Below, one piece after another: positions 35,887-43,966 of a stretch of DNA of 64,000 bases (its first letter is position 1; every line of letters begins with the position of its first letter). The translations under genes and the position numbers were made by a program. The DNA comes from Candidatus Methylomirabilis lanthanidiphila (GTDB lineage: Bacteria; Methylomirabilota; Methylomirabilia; Methylomirabilales; Methylomirabilaceae). The notes under the pieces are model-generated. The model had not been told where the DNA came from. It did no database searches and was given only the letters and a program-made list of their open reading frames with translations. The stretch lies in the NCBI GenBank assembly GCA_902196205.1, contig CABIKM010000055.1, positions 1 through 64,000 of the forward strand, written 5' to 3'.

Positions 35887-36357
35887 CTAACGACTCGATC
35901 CTTCATATGTGACACGAACCATCTGACCCGGGCTGATGCCCATCTCTGCGGCGAAGCCGGCAGGAACCTCCAACACGAGATCGGCCACATGATCGACAAC
36001 AGCAGGGGACTCGTGTGAGCGCGGCGGCGGCACGCTCGCATCAATGGCGACGATCTTACCCTCACGGATCCAGACAATATCGAGCGGGATCAGCATCCCC
36101 TTCATCCAGAACGTCCGAAGGTCTGCCGCGTCAAAGGGAAAGAGCATCCCGCTACCTTTTGAAAGCGATGATCGACCTCCGAGCCCTCTGGCCTGCTCCC
36201 GCGCAGTCTGCGCCACCTCAACGGTAATCGTCACCCGGCCGTCGATGACTACGTCGCCCCTTTGCAGGGCCAAGACATCAGAGACCAGGAGCACACCCAG
36301 CGTAAAGGGAAGGAGTAGTAAGAATCCTAACACCGCATAATTCCGGGCCGCCCTCAT
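35887..36357 (-). CDS. DUF192 family exported protein
   Basis: 156 residues. An N-terminal hydrophobic stretch (YAVLGFLLLLPFTLGVLLVS) is a signal peptide or anchor. The DUF192 core is clear: VEVAQTAREQARGLGGRSSL, GMLFPFDAADLRTFWMKGML, PLDIVWI and VLEVPAGFAAEMGISPGQ. The family is of unknown function and usually extracytoplasmic. Its ATG overlaps the htrA-like stop (ATGA), so the two are translationally coupled. Confidence 0.88.
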   Translation of the reverse strand: MRAARNYAVLGFLLLLPFTLGVLLVSDVLALQRGDVVIDGRVTITVEVAQTAREQARGLGGRSSLSKGSGMLFPFDAADLRTFWMKGMLIPLDIVWIREGKIVAIDASVPPPRSHESPAVVDHVADLVLEVPAGFAAEMGISPGQMVRVTYEGSSR

Positions 36358-37472
36358 GCCTCAGGCAGCTCCCCCAGTCGAACCGATACGGTGAATGACC
36401 GGCCATCCCTGAGCAGATCGATCTTCACCTGGTCTCCAGCCTTTCGCTCTCCATCCAGAAAGGCCGTCAGGTCGTCTATTGATGTCACCTTTCGGCCCTC
36501 GACCGCAACGATGATGTCCCCTCCCACACCGACCAGCATGTTCCCAATCCGCGCCTTTTTTGTGCTGCCCCTGATACCTGCACGGTCCACCGGTCCTTTG
36601 GGAGAGACCTGCATTACCACGATCCCTTGGCGAACCGGAAGCTTCAGGGCGCCGGCCAGCTCCGGCGTGATGTCCAGGCCGGCGACACCCAGCCATGGAT
36701 GGCTGACCCGCCCCTTGGCGATCAACTGGGGGAGCAGCCGTTTCGCCGTGTTCACCGGGATGGCAAAACCGATCCCGACCGACCCGCCGCTCGGAGTGTA
36801 GATGGCGCTGTTGATCCCGATGACTTCACCATGGGAGTTCAGCAGCGGTCCGCCTGAATTGCCGGGATTGATCGGCGCGTCGGTCTGGATGACGCCTCGA
36901 ATCTGACGCCCGCTCTCGGAGCGGAGCGTCCGACCCATCGAGCTGACGACGCCGCGCGTGACCGTTCGATCCAGGCCGAACGGATTGCCGATGGCGATGG
37001 CCATCTGTCCCACCTGCAAGGCATCGCTGTTGCCCATCTTCACAGGGAACAGCTTTTCCTTTGGAACAGAGATCTTGATCACCGCCAGATCGTTGCTGGG
37101 ATCCCGGCCGATCAATTTTGCCGCGACCTTGCTCTTGTCCGGCAGCGTGACCTCCAGGCTGTCGGCCTCTTCCACCACATGATTATTGGTTAAGATGTAT
37201 CCCCGGTCATCCACCACGAAGCCCGATCCGGCCCCTTTCTGGGGCACCGGATTAAAGAACACATCGTAGGCCAGCGCGGTACTGGTAATGTGAACGACGC
37301 CCGGGCTGGCACGTTTATAGACGGATATCACGATCTGTTCCTCAGGGCTGAGACCGGGACCATCCGCTTGAGTTTTTTCCGCCAACGCATCGGTCCAGCC
37401 GGTGAGGCACCCGACAGCCAGGAGCGCAGTCAGAGCTGTGCGTCGGACTAGAATGTGCCGGTTGTCGGACAA
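36354..37472 (-). CDS. HtrA/DegP-family trypsin-like serine protease with PDZ domain
   Basis: 372 residues from a TTG at 37472, supported by AAAGGAG eight bases upstream and an immediate signal sequence (LVRRTALTALLAVGCLTGW; the AVGC could be a weak lipobox). The catalytic triad is visible: His in LTNNHVVEE, Asp in SNDLAVIKI and Ser in NPGNSGGPLLN. One PDZ domain follows (WLGVAGLDITPELAGAL..., IVMQVSPKGPVDRAGI, VGGDIIVAVEGRKV). It handles misfolded envelope proteins. It is the first gene of a five-gene envelope operon, htrA-like to ccdA. Confidence 0.93.
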   Translation of the reverse strand: MSDNRHILVRRTALTALLAVGCLTGWTDALAEKTQADGPGLSPEEQIVISVYKRASPGVVHITSTALAYDVFFNPVPQKGAGSGFVVDDRGYILTNNHVVEEADSLEVTLPDKSKVAAKLIGRDPSNDLAVIKISVPKEKLFPVKMGNSDALQVGQMAIAIGNPFGLDRTVTRGVVSSMGRTLRSESGRQIRGVIQTDAPINPGNSGGPLLNSHGEVIGINSAIYTPSGGSVGIGFAIPVNTAKRLLPQLIAKGRVSHPWLGVAGLDITPELAGALKLPVRQGIVVMQVSPKGPVDRAGIRGSTKKARIGNMLVGVGGDIIVAVEGRKVTSIDDLTAFLDGERKAGDQVKIDLLRDGRSFTVSVRLGELPEA

Positions 37473-37504
37473 GCGTATCGCTCCTTTAGTTGTGCGGGCA
37501 CATC

Positions 37505-37533
37505 AAAAAGAAAAGTGGACTCTCCGTCCACTT
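37505..37533 (-). terminator. Intrinsic terminator read on the minus strand
   Basis: AAGTGGAC and GTCCACTT form an 8-bp stem with a 5-nt loop, followed on the minus strand by TTCTTTTT. It lies between the suhB-like gene (ends 37780) and the htrA-like start, and would stop transcription of the former before the envelope operon. The 240 bp between it and suhB show no convincing gene. Confidence 0.7.
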
Positions 37534-37779
37534 CGTCCACTGTAGAACACCACCGCAGGCTTGTCAACGTCCAACGGGCCGGCACTATCTGCAGTGTTTG
37601 TCGGCCTGCCCGGCAGAAGACAGACCGACAACGCGTCTTACGAACCCTTGATGGGTCATTGGAACAGCAGGAAGATCAGTCGGCATCACAATGAGGGTGT
37701 TGCGCTTTGGCCAGCTCCTGCTCGAAAAGACGGCCGCTCAAGCGCTTCGAGACCCTCAGGAGGAGACGTGGCGGACAGA

Positions 37780-38562
37780 TTAACTCTCCATGGCCAGGAT
37801 GTGGAGCATCTCGTCGTGGAGGAGGCCGTTGCTGGCGACGATCTGGGGATTGGACAGGTGATGGGGACCACCGCGAAGATCGGTTACCCGCCCGCCCGCC
37901 TCGGTCACTATCAGGACGCCGGCCGCCATGTCCCATGGGTACAGTTTCAGCTCCCAGAAGCTGTCGAATCGACCGGCAGCCACATAGCATAGGTCGAGCG
38001 CGGCGGAGCCGGGGCGACGAACACCCTGCGCGCGCTTCATGAACCGCACAAAATAATCCAGGTTGTTGTCCTTGGTGCCCGCGACGTCGTTGGGAAATCC
38101 GGTGGCCAGCAGCGCGTCCGGCAGGTTGGCGATGGCCGAGACCCGTAGTCGCTTACCGTTCAGAAACGCCCCTCCGCCACGCTCGGCGATGAACAGCTCC
38201 TCCTGGCTCGGATCATACACGCACCCGAAGATCAGGTCCCCGTCCTTTTCCACCCCGATCGATACGGAGTAGCAGGGGTAGCCGTGGGCGTAATTGGTCG
38301 TGCCGTCCAGGGGATCCACGTACCAGCGGTATCCGGAGTCGCCCTCCAGTCTTGTCCCCTCCTCGCAGACCACACTGTGGTGCGGCAGCGTCTGCCGCAC
38401 AAGATCGGCGATCGTCTCCTCCGAGCGGCGATCCATGTCGGTCACGAGGTTCTTGACCCCTTTGAACTCGATGATTCGCTGCTGCTCCAGTCCCTGACGA
38501 AGGATCGCCCCGGCCTCCTTTGCGGCCCGCAGCGCTACCTCGCGTATGACATCGATTTCCAT
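37780..38562 (-). CDS. suhB: Inositol-1-monophosphatase (SuhB) family phosphatase
   Basis: 260 residues from the ATG at 38562, which is preceded by AGGAGGGG; the frame is open further upstream but lacks a ribosome site. Family motifs: CEEGTRLEG (Glu metal ligand), WYVDPLDGTTNYAHG (metal-binding DPLDGTTN) and YPWDMAAGVLIVTEAGG. The enzyme dephosphorylates inositol phosphate or related sugar phosphates, and SuhB also has an RNA-polymerase-linked role in some bacteria. A decayed copy of the same 3' end is at about 54570-54686. Confidence 0.92.
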   Translation of the reverse strand: MEIDVIREVALRAAKEAGAILRQGLEQQRIIEFKGVKNLVTDMDRRSEETIADLVRQTLPHHSVVCEEGTRLEGDSGYRWYVDPLDGTTNYAHGYPCYSVSIGVEKDGDLIFGCVYDPSQEELFIAERGGGAFLNGKRLRVSAIANLPDALLATGFPNDVAGTKDNNLDYFVRFMKRAQGVRRPGSAALDLCYVAAGRFDSFWELKLYPWDMAAGVLIVTEAGGRVTDLRGGPHHLSNPQIVASNGLLHDEMLHILAMES

Positions 38563-38729
38563 CGCCCCTCCTGGTGAAATCGGGTGTAGTCTATCATATC
38601 CACCCGGGACTGTCGAAGCCCCCTCTGTCGGATCAGCGCATTGTCCCCGGCCTGTCATGATGATAATATAGTGCGAGAACTCCGGAAATATGTGGTACAG
38701 ACGTAACCTCATGCTCGGAAGCGCACGCA

Positions 38730-38849
38730 ATGGCCATCGTGTGGAAGTGCCTTATTTGCGGCTACCATCAGCAGGGCACGCAGCCGCCGACACACTGCCC
38801 GCACTGCGGCGCGCCGAAGGAAGAGTTCGTCCTTGTAGAGGAGGACTGA
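38730..38849 (+). CDS. Tiny rubredoxin-like zinc/iron ribbon protein
   Basis: 39 residues, MAIVWKCLICGYHQQG ... HCPHCGAPKEEFVLVEED. Two CxxC pairs (CLIC and CPHC) spaced as in the rubredoxin-like domain of rubrerythrins; Trp and Tyr are at conserved places. GGAAG lies about 10 nt upstream. It is divergent from suhB and 47 nt upstream of cstA. It could be a small electron carrier or a free-standing rubrerythrin-type metal domain. Confidence 0.8.
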   Translation: MAIVWKCLICGYHQQGTQPPTHCPHCGAPKEEFVLVEED

Positions 38850-38896
38850 TCGTTGTCGACACGTATTGAGGATCGACACAGGAGGAATGGCGCCCC

Positions 38897-40603
38897 ATGA
38901 GCCTCCCGTTGCTGGCCATCATCCTGTTGGTGGGGATTGGGATCGGGTATCGGCTCTACAGTCGATTCGTGGCGGGACAGTACGGTCTGGACGATACCTG
39001 TCTCACCCCGGCATGTGAGATGAATGACGGGGTGGACTATGTGCCGACCAAACCGTTCTACTTGATGGGCCAGCACTTCAGCGCCATCGCTGCGGCCGGT
39101 CCTATCGCCGGCCCGATCATGGCCGCCCAGATGTTCGGGTGGCTTCCCTGCCTGCTGTGGATCGGTCTGGGAACCATCTTTATCGGGGCGGTCCACGACT
39201 TCTCCAGCCTGGTGGCGTCGGTCAAACACGGCGCCCGGTCGGTCGCCGAAATCATCCGTCTTTACCTGGGACAGCGAGGGTGGCTCGCCATGATGCTCTT
39301 TATCTGGCTGGCCCTGATTTATGTGATCGTCGCCTTCACCGACATTACAGCGAGCACCTTCGTCGGCAAGACGGAAGAGTTTGAGGGGGAGGTCTTTGCA
39401 TTTAATCCTGGCGGCGCTGTCGCCGCCGCCAGTGCGATGTACCTGCTCCTGGCTGTCCTGATGGGATTCGTGCAGTGGCGATTCAACCCCCCGCTGTGGC
39501 TTCAGACGATCATCTTTGTGCCGGCGACGTTGGGTGCTGTCTGGTTCGGCACAAAGATCTCCACGTTTCTTATTCTGGATGTCAAGACGTGGGGGGTACT
39601 GATCCTGGCCTACTGCTTCGCGGCATCTCTCCTGCCGATGTGGCTCCTCCTCCAGCCGAGGGGCTACCTTGGCGGGTTTATCCTCTATCTGACCCTCTTC
39701 GTCGGCCTCATCGGGATCTTCTTCGGCGGATTTGAGGTCCAGCAGGAGTCGTTCAAGACCTGGCGCGTATCCGGAATGACCGGGGCACTGTTCCCGTTTC
39801 TCTTCGTCACCATCGCCTGCGGGGCCTGCTCAGGCTTTCACGGTCTGGTCTGCTCGGGCACGACGTCGAAGCAGATCGAGAAGGAGACCCACTGCCGGCC
39901 GGTGGGGTACGGCGCCATGCTGTTGGAGGGGTTCGTCGCCTTTATCGCGCTGGCCACCGTCATGACCGTGGCCCAACCCAAGCTTCAGGGAATGGCGCCC
40001 GGCAAGATTTATGGAGACGGCATCGGCAGGTTCCTCGCGATCCTCATCGGGCAGGAGCATCTTCAATTTGCGATGACCTTCGGGGCTATGGCCTTTTCCA
40101 CCTTTGTCTTTGACACGCTGGATGTCGCTACCCGCCTCAGTCGCTACATTATTCAAGAGCTGTTCAATTGGTCCGGTAAGCGGGGGGCGGTTATTGCAAC
40201 CGCCATCACGATTATGCTCCCGCTATTCCTCATCCTGCGATCCGGTGAAGGAGCCTATCGACTCTTCTGGACCCTCTTCGGAACGGGCAATCAACTGCTG
40301 GCGGCCCTGACCCTTCTGGGGATTACGGTCTGGTTGAGAAGGTCGGCTCGGCCGGTCTGGTTCGCCCTGCTCCCGATGCTCTTCATCATGAGCATGACCA
40401 TCTGGTCTCTTGTCATTCAGATGCGGGAGGCCTATGCAGTCGTCCTGCAAGAGGGTCTCGTCTTCGATACGATGCTTTTGAATGGGTTGGTTAGCGCGAG
40501 TCTTCTACTGCTTGCGGCGATTCTGATTATTGAGGCGCTGCGAAGCCTCACCAAACCGGCGATGTCCGCCGTCAAGGCCCCCACGACGTCTGATATGGGA
40601 TAG
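38897..40603 (+). CDS. cstA: Carbon starvation protein CstA family peptide/pyruvate transporter
   Basis: 568 residues with about 14-16 hydrophobic segments. The N terminus has the CstA signature: YRLYSRFVAGQYGLDDT, TPACEMNDGVDYVPTKP, GQHFSAIAAAGPIAGPI and VHDFSSLVASVKHGARSV. Central SGFHGLVCSGTTSKQIEKE is also typical. CstA proteins import peptides or pyruvate across the inner membrane during carbon limitation. AGGAGG lies upstream. The next gene begins 3 nt after its stop, so they are co-transcribed. Confidence 0.95.
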   Translation: MSLPLLAIILLVGIGIGYRLYSRFVAGQYGLDDTCLTPACEMNDGVDYVPTKPFYLMGQHFSAIAAAGPIAGPIMAAQMFGWLPCLLWIGLGTIFIGAVHDFSSLVASVKHGARSVAEIIRLYLGQRGWLAMMLFIWLALIYVIVAFTDITASTFVGKTEEFEGEVFAFNPGGAVAAASAMYLLLAVLMGFVQWRFNPPLWLQTIIFVPATLGAVWFGTKISTFLILDVKTWGVLILAYCFAASLLPMWLLLQPRGYLGGFILYLTLFVGLIGIFFGGFEVQQESFKTWRVSGMTGALFPFLFVTIACGACSGFHGLVCSGTTSKQIEKETHCRPVGYGAMLLEGFVAFIALATVMTVAQPKLQGMAPGKIYGDGIGRFLAILIGQEHLQFAMTFGAMAFSTFVFDTLDVATRLSRYIIQELFNWSGKRGAVIATAITIMLPLFLILRSGEGAYRLFWTLFGTGNQLLAALTLLGITVWLRRSARPVWFALLPMLFIMSMTIWSLVIQMREAYAVVLQEGLVFDTMLLNGLVSASLLLLAAILIIEALRSLTKPAMSAVKAPTTSDMG

Positions 40604-40606
40604 CGA

Positions 40607-41389
40607 ATGCTCCAACAGGACGAGCTCCGGAACCTCCTGAACTTCGCCGTCGAGGCGGCCCGGCAGGCCGGCGAGATTACCATGGAATACTTTCAGACCG
40701 CTCTGTCGCCCGAGCGGAAACCGGACCGCACCTTCGTGACGGCGGCCGACCGTCAGGCCGAGGAGAGGCTCCGAGTGTTGATTCGACAGGCGTACCCGGA
40801 CCATGGCGTTATTGGGGAGGAGTTCGGCGAGCAGCAGGGCGACTCCGGCAGGACATGGATCATCGACCCACTCGACGGAACCGCGTCTTTCCTCCACGGA
40901 GTTCCGCTCTTCGGCGTCTTGCTCGGATTAGAGGTCGAAGGCGAGGTCGTCCTGGGGGTGGCGAACTTGCCTGCGCTGCGTGAGACGGTGTATGCCGCCA
41001 GGGGGATGGGCTGTTTCTGGAACGGACGTCGTGCTGCGGTCTCCGGGATAGACGACCTGAAGGAGGCTCTGCTCCTGTACACCGACGGTACCGGGTTCGA
41101 GCCGTATGGACGGGAGTCGGCCTTCCGTCATCTGATTGCCGCCACGCGGATGCACCGAAGTTGGGGTGATTGCTACGGTCATATCCTGGTTGCCACAGGG
41201 CGGGCGGAGGTGATGCTTGATCCGGTGATGAGCATCTGGGACTGCGCGGCACTGCTGCCGATCCTGCGCGAAGCAGGTGGAACCTTTACCGATTGGGGGG
41301 GACGGCCGACCATTCGTAGCGGACATGCCATCTCCACCAACGGACGGCTGCTTGATCAGGTGATGCAGATCGTCAAGAAGGGGAGCTGA
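40607..41389 (+). CDS. IMPase-family phosphatase, probably histidinol-phosphatase type
   Basis: 260 residues. Metal-site motifs: GEEFGEQ, WIIDPLDGTASFLHG and SIWDCAALLPILREAGG. The motif DPLDGTASF, the GEE-F-GE sequence and the aromatic-rich HGVPLFG resemble the HisN/IMPase-like histidinol-phosphatases more than SuhB. It is 3 nt downstream of cstA. Substrate remains uncertain: inositol phosphate, histidinol phosphate or a nucleotide phosphate are all possible. Confidence 0.85.
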   Translation: MLQQDELRNLLNFAVEAARQAGEITMEYFQTALSPERKPDRTFVTAADRQAEERLRVLIRQAYPDHGVIGEEFGEQQGDSGRTWIIDPLDGTASFLHGVPLFGVLLGLEVEGEVVLGVANLPALRETVYAARGMGCFWNGRRAAVSGIDDLKEALLLYTDGTGFEPYGRESAFRHLIAATRMHRSWGDCYGHILVATGRAEVMLDPVMSIWDCAALLPILREAGGTFTDWGGRPTIRSGHAISTNGRLLDQVMQIVKKGS

Positions 41390-41424
41390 AGAAGCGCTTA
41401 CTGAGTTGGTGTGTCCGGACTCAG

Positions 41425-41466
41425 AAAAACAACACGGGCGTCCCCTTCCGATTCGGGAACGCCCGT
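41425..41466 (-). terminator. Intrinsic terminator for the ytxH-like gene (possibly bidirectional)
   Basis: ACGGGCGT (41434-41441) pairs with ACGCCCGT (41459-41466). On the minus strand the stem is followed by GTTGTTTTT. It lies between two convergent genes and could serve the plus-strand phosphatase gene too, though no T run follows on that side. Confidence 0.7.
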
Positions 41467-41486
41467 CGAGATGCTGCAACAGGCGA

Positions 41487-41798
41487 TTATCTCTCCAGCA
41501 ACTCGCCTCGTTCCCTGTCCATCGCCTCCTTGCCGGCCTGGTAAGCGGCGGTCAGGATGGCCTTTTTCTCTTCAAACATTTCCTTACCCACTCCGATCGC
41601 ATCCTCGACCCGATCTTTGACATCCTCAACAAGATCGGTGCTTCGATCCTTGACGTCTGTCGCGAAGCCTTTGAGGCGGGTGCGAGTCTGCCGGCCTCCC
41701 TCCGGAGCGAATAGGAGCGCCAAACTCGCCCCAAGCGCGCCGCCGACGATAAACGCAAGGGCAACAGACGCAGGCGAACATCCCCGTTCTTCACTCAT
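41487..41798 (-). CDS. YtxH-domain membrane-associated protein
   Basis: 103 residues from the ATG at 41798, with GGAGG eight bases upstream. YtxH/GvpP pattern: one hydrophobic segment ALAFIVGGALGASLALLFAP followed by EGGRQTRTRLK and a charged amphipathic helix up to the end (VKDRSTDLVEDVKDRVEDAI...). The family is linked to stress in Gram-positive bacteria, but its role is unknown. Its ribosome site overlaps the end of the DUF948 gene, so the two are coupled. Confidence 0.85.
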   Translation of the reverse strand: MSEERGCSPASVALAFIVGGALGASLALLFAPEGGRQTRTRLKGFATDVKDRSTDLVEDVKDRVEDAIGVGKEMFEEKKAILTAAYQAGKEAMDRERGELLER

Positions 41799-41803
41799 GT
41801 CCG

Positions 41804-42193
41804 TCACCTCCTTCCCATGAGCCTTACGATGAGAGTCCTTAGACCAACCCGAAGACCGGTTGTAAAGGCCGCGCCGGTGATCAGCTTTGGGAAGACGAAT
41901 TGCTGCGCCAACTGATTCACGTCGCGCACGGTCTGCCCGGCCTCAGCAATCGCATCAAGCGTCCCGCCCATTTTCCCCAGTCCATCGGCCACCTGGTCAG
42001 AGGCGCGGTTGAGGTTTCGCATCACATCTTTCACCTCGACGAGCACGGGTCGCAATTCAAGTTCAACCAATCTGAGAAAATCCTCTGCCTGCCTGGCGGT
42101 CCGCCGAAGCTGTACGAGCACCGGAATCATGCTGCACACCAGAAGGAAGAATAGCATCACAATGGCCCATAGGGCGTACTCTACTGTAGGCAT
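41804..42193 (-). CDS. DUF948-family membrane protein
   Basis: 129 residues with one N-terminal membrane helix (ALWAIVMLFFLLVCSMIPVLV) and a long amphipathic helix (LRRTARQAEDFLRLVELELR ... VMRNLNRASDQVADGL), the DUF948 layout. DUF948 and YtxH genes are commonly paired, as here. Function unknown; a membrane-anchored coiled-coil is what the sequence supports. Confidence 0.82.
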   Translation of the reverse strand: MPTVEYALWAIVMLFFLLVCSMIPVLVQLRRTARQAEDFLRLVELELRPVLVEVKDVMRNLNRASDQVADGLGKMGGTLDAIAEAGQTVRDVNQLAQQFVFPKLITGAAFTTGLRVGLRTLIVRLMGRR

Positions 42194-42741
42194 CAGCCTC
42201 CTCGTTGAATATTTGAAGAACTAGTGAGTACTGTACCAAAGCGGGCTGGTGAGGTCAAGGTGGAAGATTACAGGGGCCTCATTTTTAACTTGACAATGGA
42301 ATCCTCCTTCGTTAAATTACGTCTCGAAGCTGTTCGAAGAAAGGCCGCTGGCCCAGTCCTGCCGAATGATATGCCGGCCCTCACACTGGAGTAATCGGCG
42401 CCCGTACCGTTCGTTTAGAGAAGATCTGCGATAGTTCGACACGAGTGGATCCGAGATATGGGCGGTAAGGCAGAGGGTTGCGAAGTGCGCTGATTACCGG
42501 TTCCAGGAAGAATGTTGTAGGCTGATGCGGCGAAGCTTCTGTTGGGCACCTGAATTGCTGGGTGAAGTCGTACTGCTCCGGTTGGACGGCGATATCGCTG
42601 CTGCGATCTTTTTCGGATCGGTTCTCCATGGGTAGTTGTAAGATCGATCGCCATGGGATGCCATTCGGATCACATCGGGCGGTGAATGTTGTCAAATGAC
42701 TGGAGTTAACCGCTAACCGGTCAAATTAAGGGAGGATTTCA
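42194..42741 (+). other. Gene-poor leader region of the 42.3-43.2 kb transcription unit
   Basis: A near-consensus promoter is at 42290-42318. From there to the 30-codon gene at 42742 I see only a weak 36-codon frame near 42520 without a ribosome site. The minus-strand frame 42381-42695 has no recognisable features. Any function here would be at RNA level. Confidence 0.5.
42290..42318 (+). promoter_or_regulatory. Sigma-70-type promoter facing an ORF-poor region
   Basis: TTGACA (42290-42295), 17-nt spacer, TAAATT (42313-42318). Predicted start near 42325. It reads toward the 30-residue gene and the strong terminator at 43137-43166 and away from the DUF948 gene. Confidence 0.6.
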
Positions 42742-42834
42742 GTGGATCGCGGCGACACAATACTGTTGTGGCTTGCGGCTGGTGGCCTGTTGCTCTTCGT
42801 GACGATCGCTATGGTCATTTCGTTCATGAGCTAG
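42742..42834 (+). CDS. 30-residue single-helix membrane peptide
   Basis: MDRGDTILLWLAAGGLLLFV then TIAMVISFMS. A GTG start is preceded by GGGAGG at proper spacing. A single 22-residue hydrophobic helix with a charged N terminus predicts an inner-membrane peptide. It is the only well-supported frame between the promoter at 42290 and the terminator at 43166. No family recognised. Confidence 0.6.
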   Translation: MDRGDTILLWLAAGGLLLFVTIAMVISFMS

Positions 42835-43136
42835 TAGTTCCATTGGATGCAGTTTAGGGTCACACGAACTCATAAAATCACCGCAAGACGTCCCTGGTAA
42901 GCCGAAGGTTGGAATGTTCGATTTCGATATGACAGCCGTATCGTCGACCCCTATCATTTGTGGTCTGAAGGTTCGGGTCATATCGAGATGTGGCGGGTGG
43001 GTCCGTAAGAATCTACCGTCTATGTTGAGCCCTCGAACAACACTAACACGAGTCGGCTATCGTTAGACTGCTGTAGCTGAACAGAAGCCTGAGAGTATCG
43101 CTTTGTGGTGACTCAGCTTTGTGAGGTCATATGGTT
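42835..43136 (+). other. 300-nt untranslated stretch before a strong terminator
   Basis: No coding frame with a ribosome site. Because it ends in a textbook terminator and no convincing gene lies on the plus strand nearby, it may be a 3' UTR of the 30-codon gene or a separate small RNA. I could not match it to 6S, tmRNA, SRP or RNase P RNA. Confidence 0.45.
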
Positions 43137-43165
43137 AGCCGGGCGCATGTTGCGCCCGGCTTTTT
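43137..43165 (+). terminator. Strong intrinsic terminator
   Basis: AGCCGGGCGCA (43137-43147) and TGCGCCCGGCT (43151-43161) form a perfect 11-bp stem with a 3-nt loop, and the run TTTTT is at 43161-43165. Only the plus strand has the T run. Confidence 0.92.
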
Positions 43166-43291
43166 CTAAATCCTGATTAATTTGGAATAATCGTTCAGGT
43201 TACTCCGTCCTCGAAGTGCCCCCTCACTGCGATTGTCGCTAGGTCTCTGTCTTTCGACTTCTCATGGCCCAGAGGCAAGAGATCAAACGAC

Positions 43292-43762
43292 TCACTTCCC
43301 GCCACGGACAACGAGGACGGGACGGTCGACTGTCCGCAACACATGCTCGACCACTGAACCAATGAGCAGGTGCTTCATTCCGGAATAGCCATGAGAGGCC
43401 ATGACAATGAGGTCAACCTCCTTAGCTTTGGCTTCCTCACAAATTGCATCATGAACGGATCCGGAGATCTCCAGCACACGTACCTCCGTTTTCACTTTTC
43501 CCTCCACACGAACCTCCTCAGGTACAAGCGCCTCCAGCGAGGAGAACAGATCTTCCCGGATCTCCGCCCGCTCCTCAGCGAGCGTCTCCCCAGGTGTGGG
43601 CTGGGAATAGAGCGGATCCGGCATCCCCGATACGTCAACCGCGCACCAAAGGATGACCGTGCCACCCTGTTCGGCCACGATGGCATAGGCATGGGGAACC
43701 GCGGCGTTTCCGAGTGGTGAGAGATCGGTGGTCACCAGTACCTTCTGATATTTTGGTAACAT
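43292..43762 (-). CDS. Universal stress protein (UspA family)
   Basis: 156 residues; AGGAGG upstream. UspA fold with KVLVTTDLSPLGNAAVPHA at the N terminus and the ATP-binding motif GxxGxxxxxxGS in SHGYSGMKHLLIGSVVEHVL. The C terminus ends DRPVLVVRGGK. ATP-binding Usp proteins form dimers and help survive starvation or oxidative stress. It has its own promoter at 43875-43903. Confidence 0.93.
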   Translation of the reverse strand: MLPKYQKVLVTTDLSPLGNAAVPHAYAIVAEQGGTVILWCAVDVSGMPDPLYSQPTPGETLAEERAEIREDLFSSLEALVPEEVRVEGKVKTEVRVLEISGSVHDAICEEAKAKEVDLIVMASHGYSGMKHLLIGSVVEHVLRTVDRPVLVVRGGK

Positions 43763-43874
43763 AATATAATTCCTCCTTCTGCGAGCCGGTTATTGCTGTT
43801 CGCTCTCTACTATTGGGGACATCCTCACGACTCTCTCGTGCGTTTGTTGGTGAAATGTTTCAAACAACATTTTA

Positions 43875-43903
43875 AATTTAGCCCTCCGCAGCCATGTTGT
43901 CAA
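43875..43903 (-). promoter_or_regulatory. Promoter of the universal stress protein gene
   Basis: On the minus strand TTGACA (43898-43903), 17-nt spacer, TAAATT (43875-43880). The predicted start near 43868 gives a leader of about 105 nt. The boxes are identical to those of the promoter at 42290. Confidence 0.6.
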
Positions 43904-43966
43904 TGGTTTGGCGGGCACCAAAAAGCGATAAGAGCTGTAGTGGACAGTAAATAAGATGGGTCAGAA

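Noticed and set aside
42381-42695. 104-codon minus-strand frame
   Set aside because: No domain, no ribosome site, and it runs against a good plus-strand promoter.
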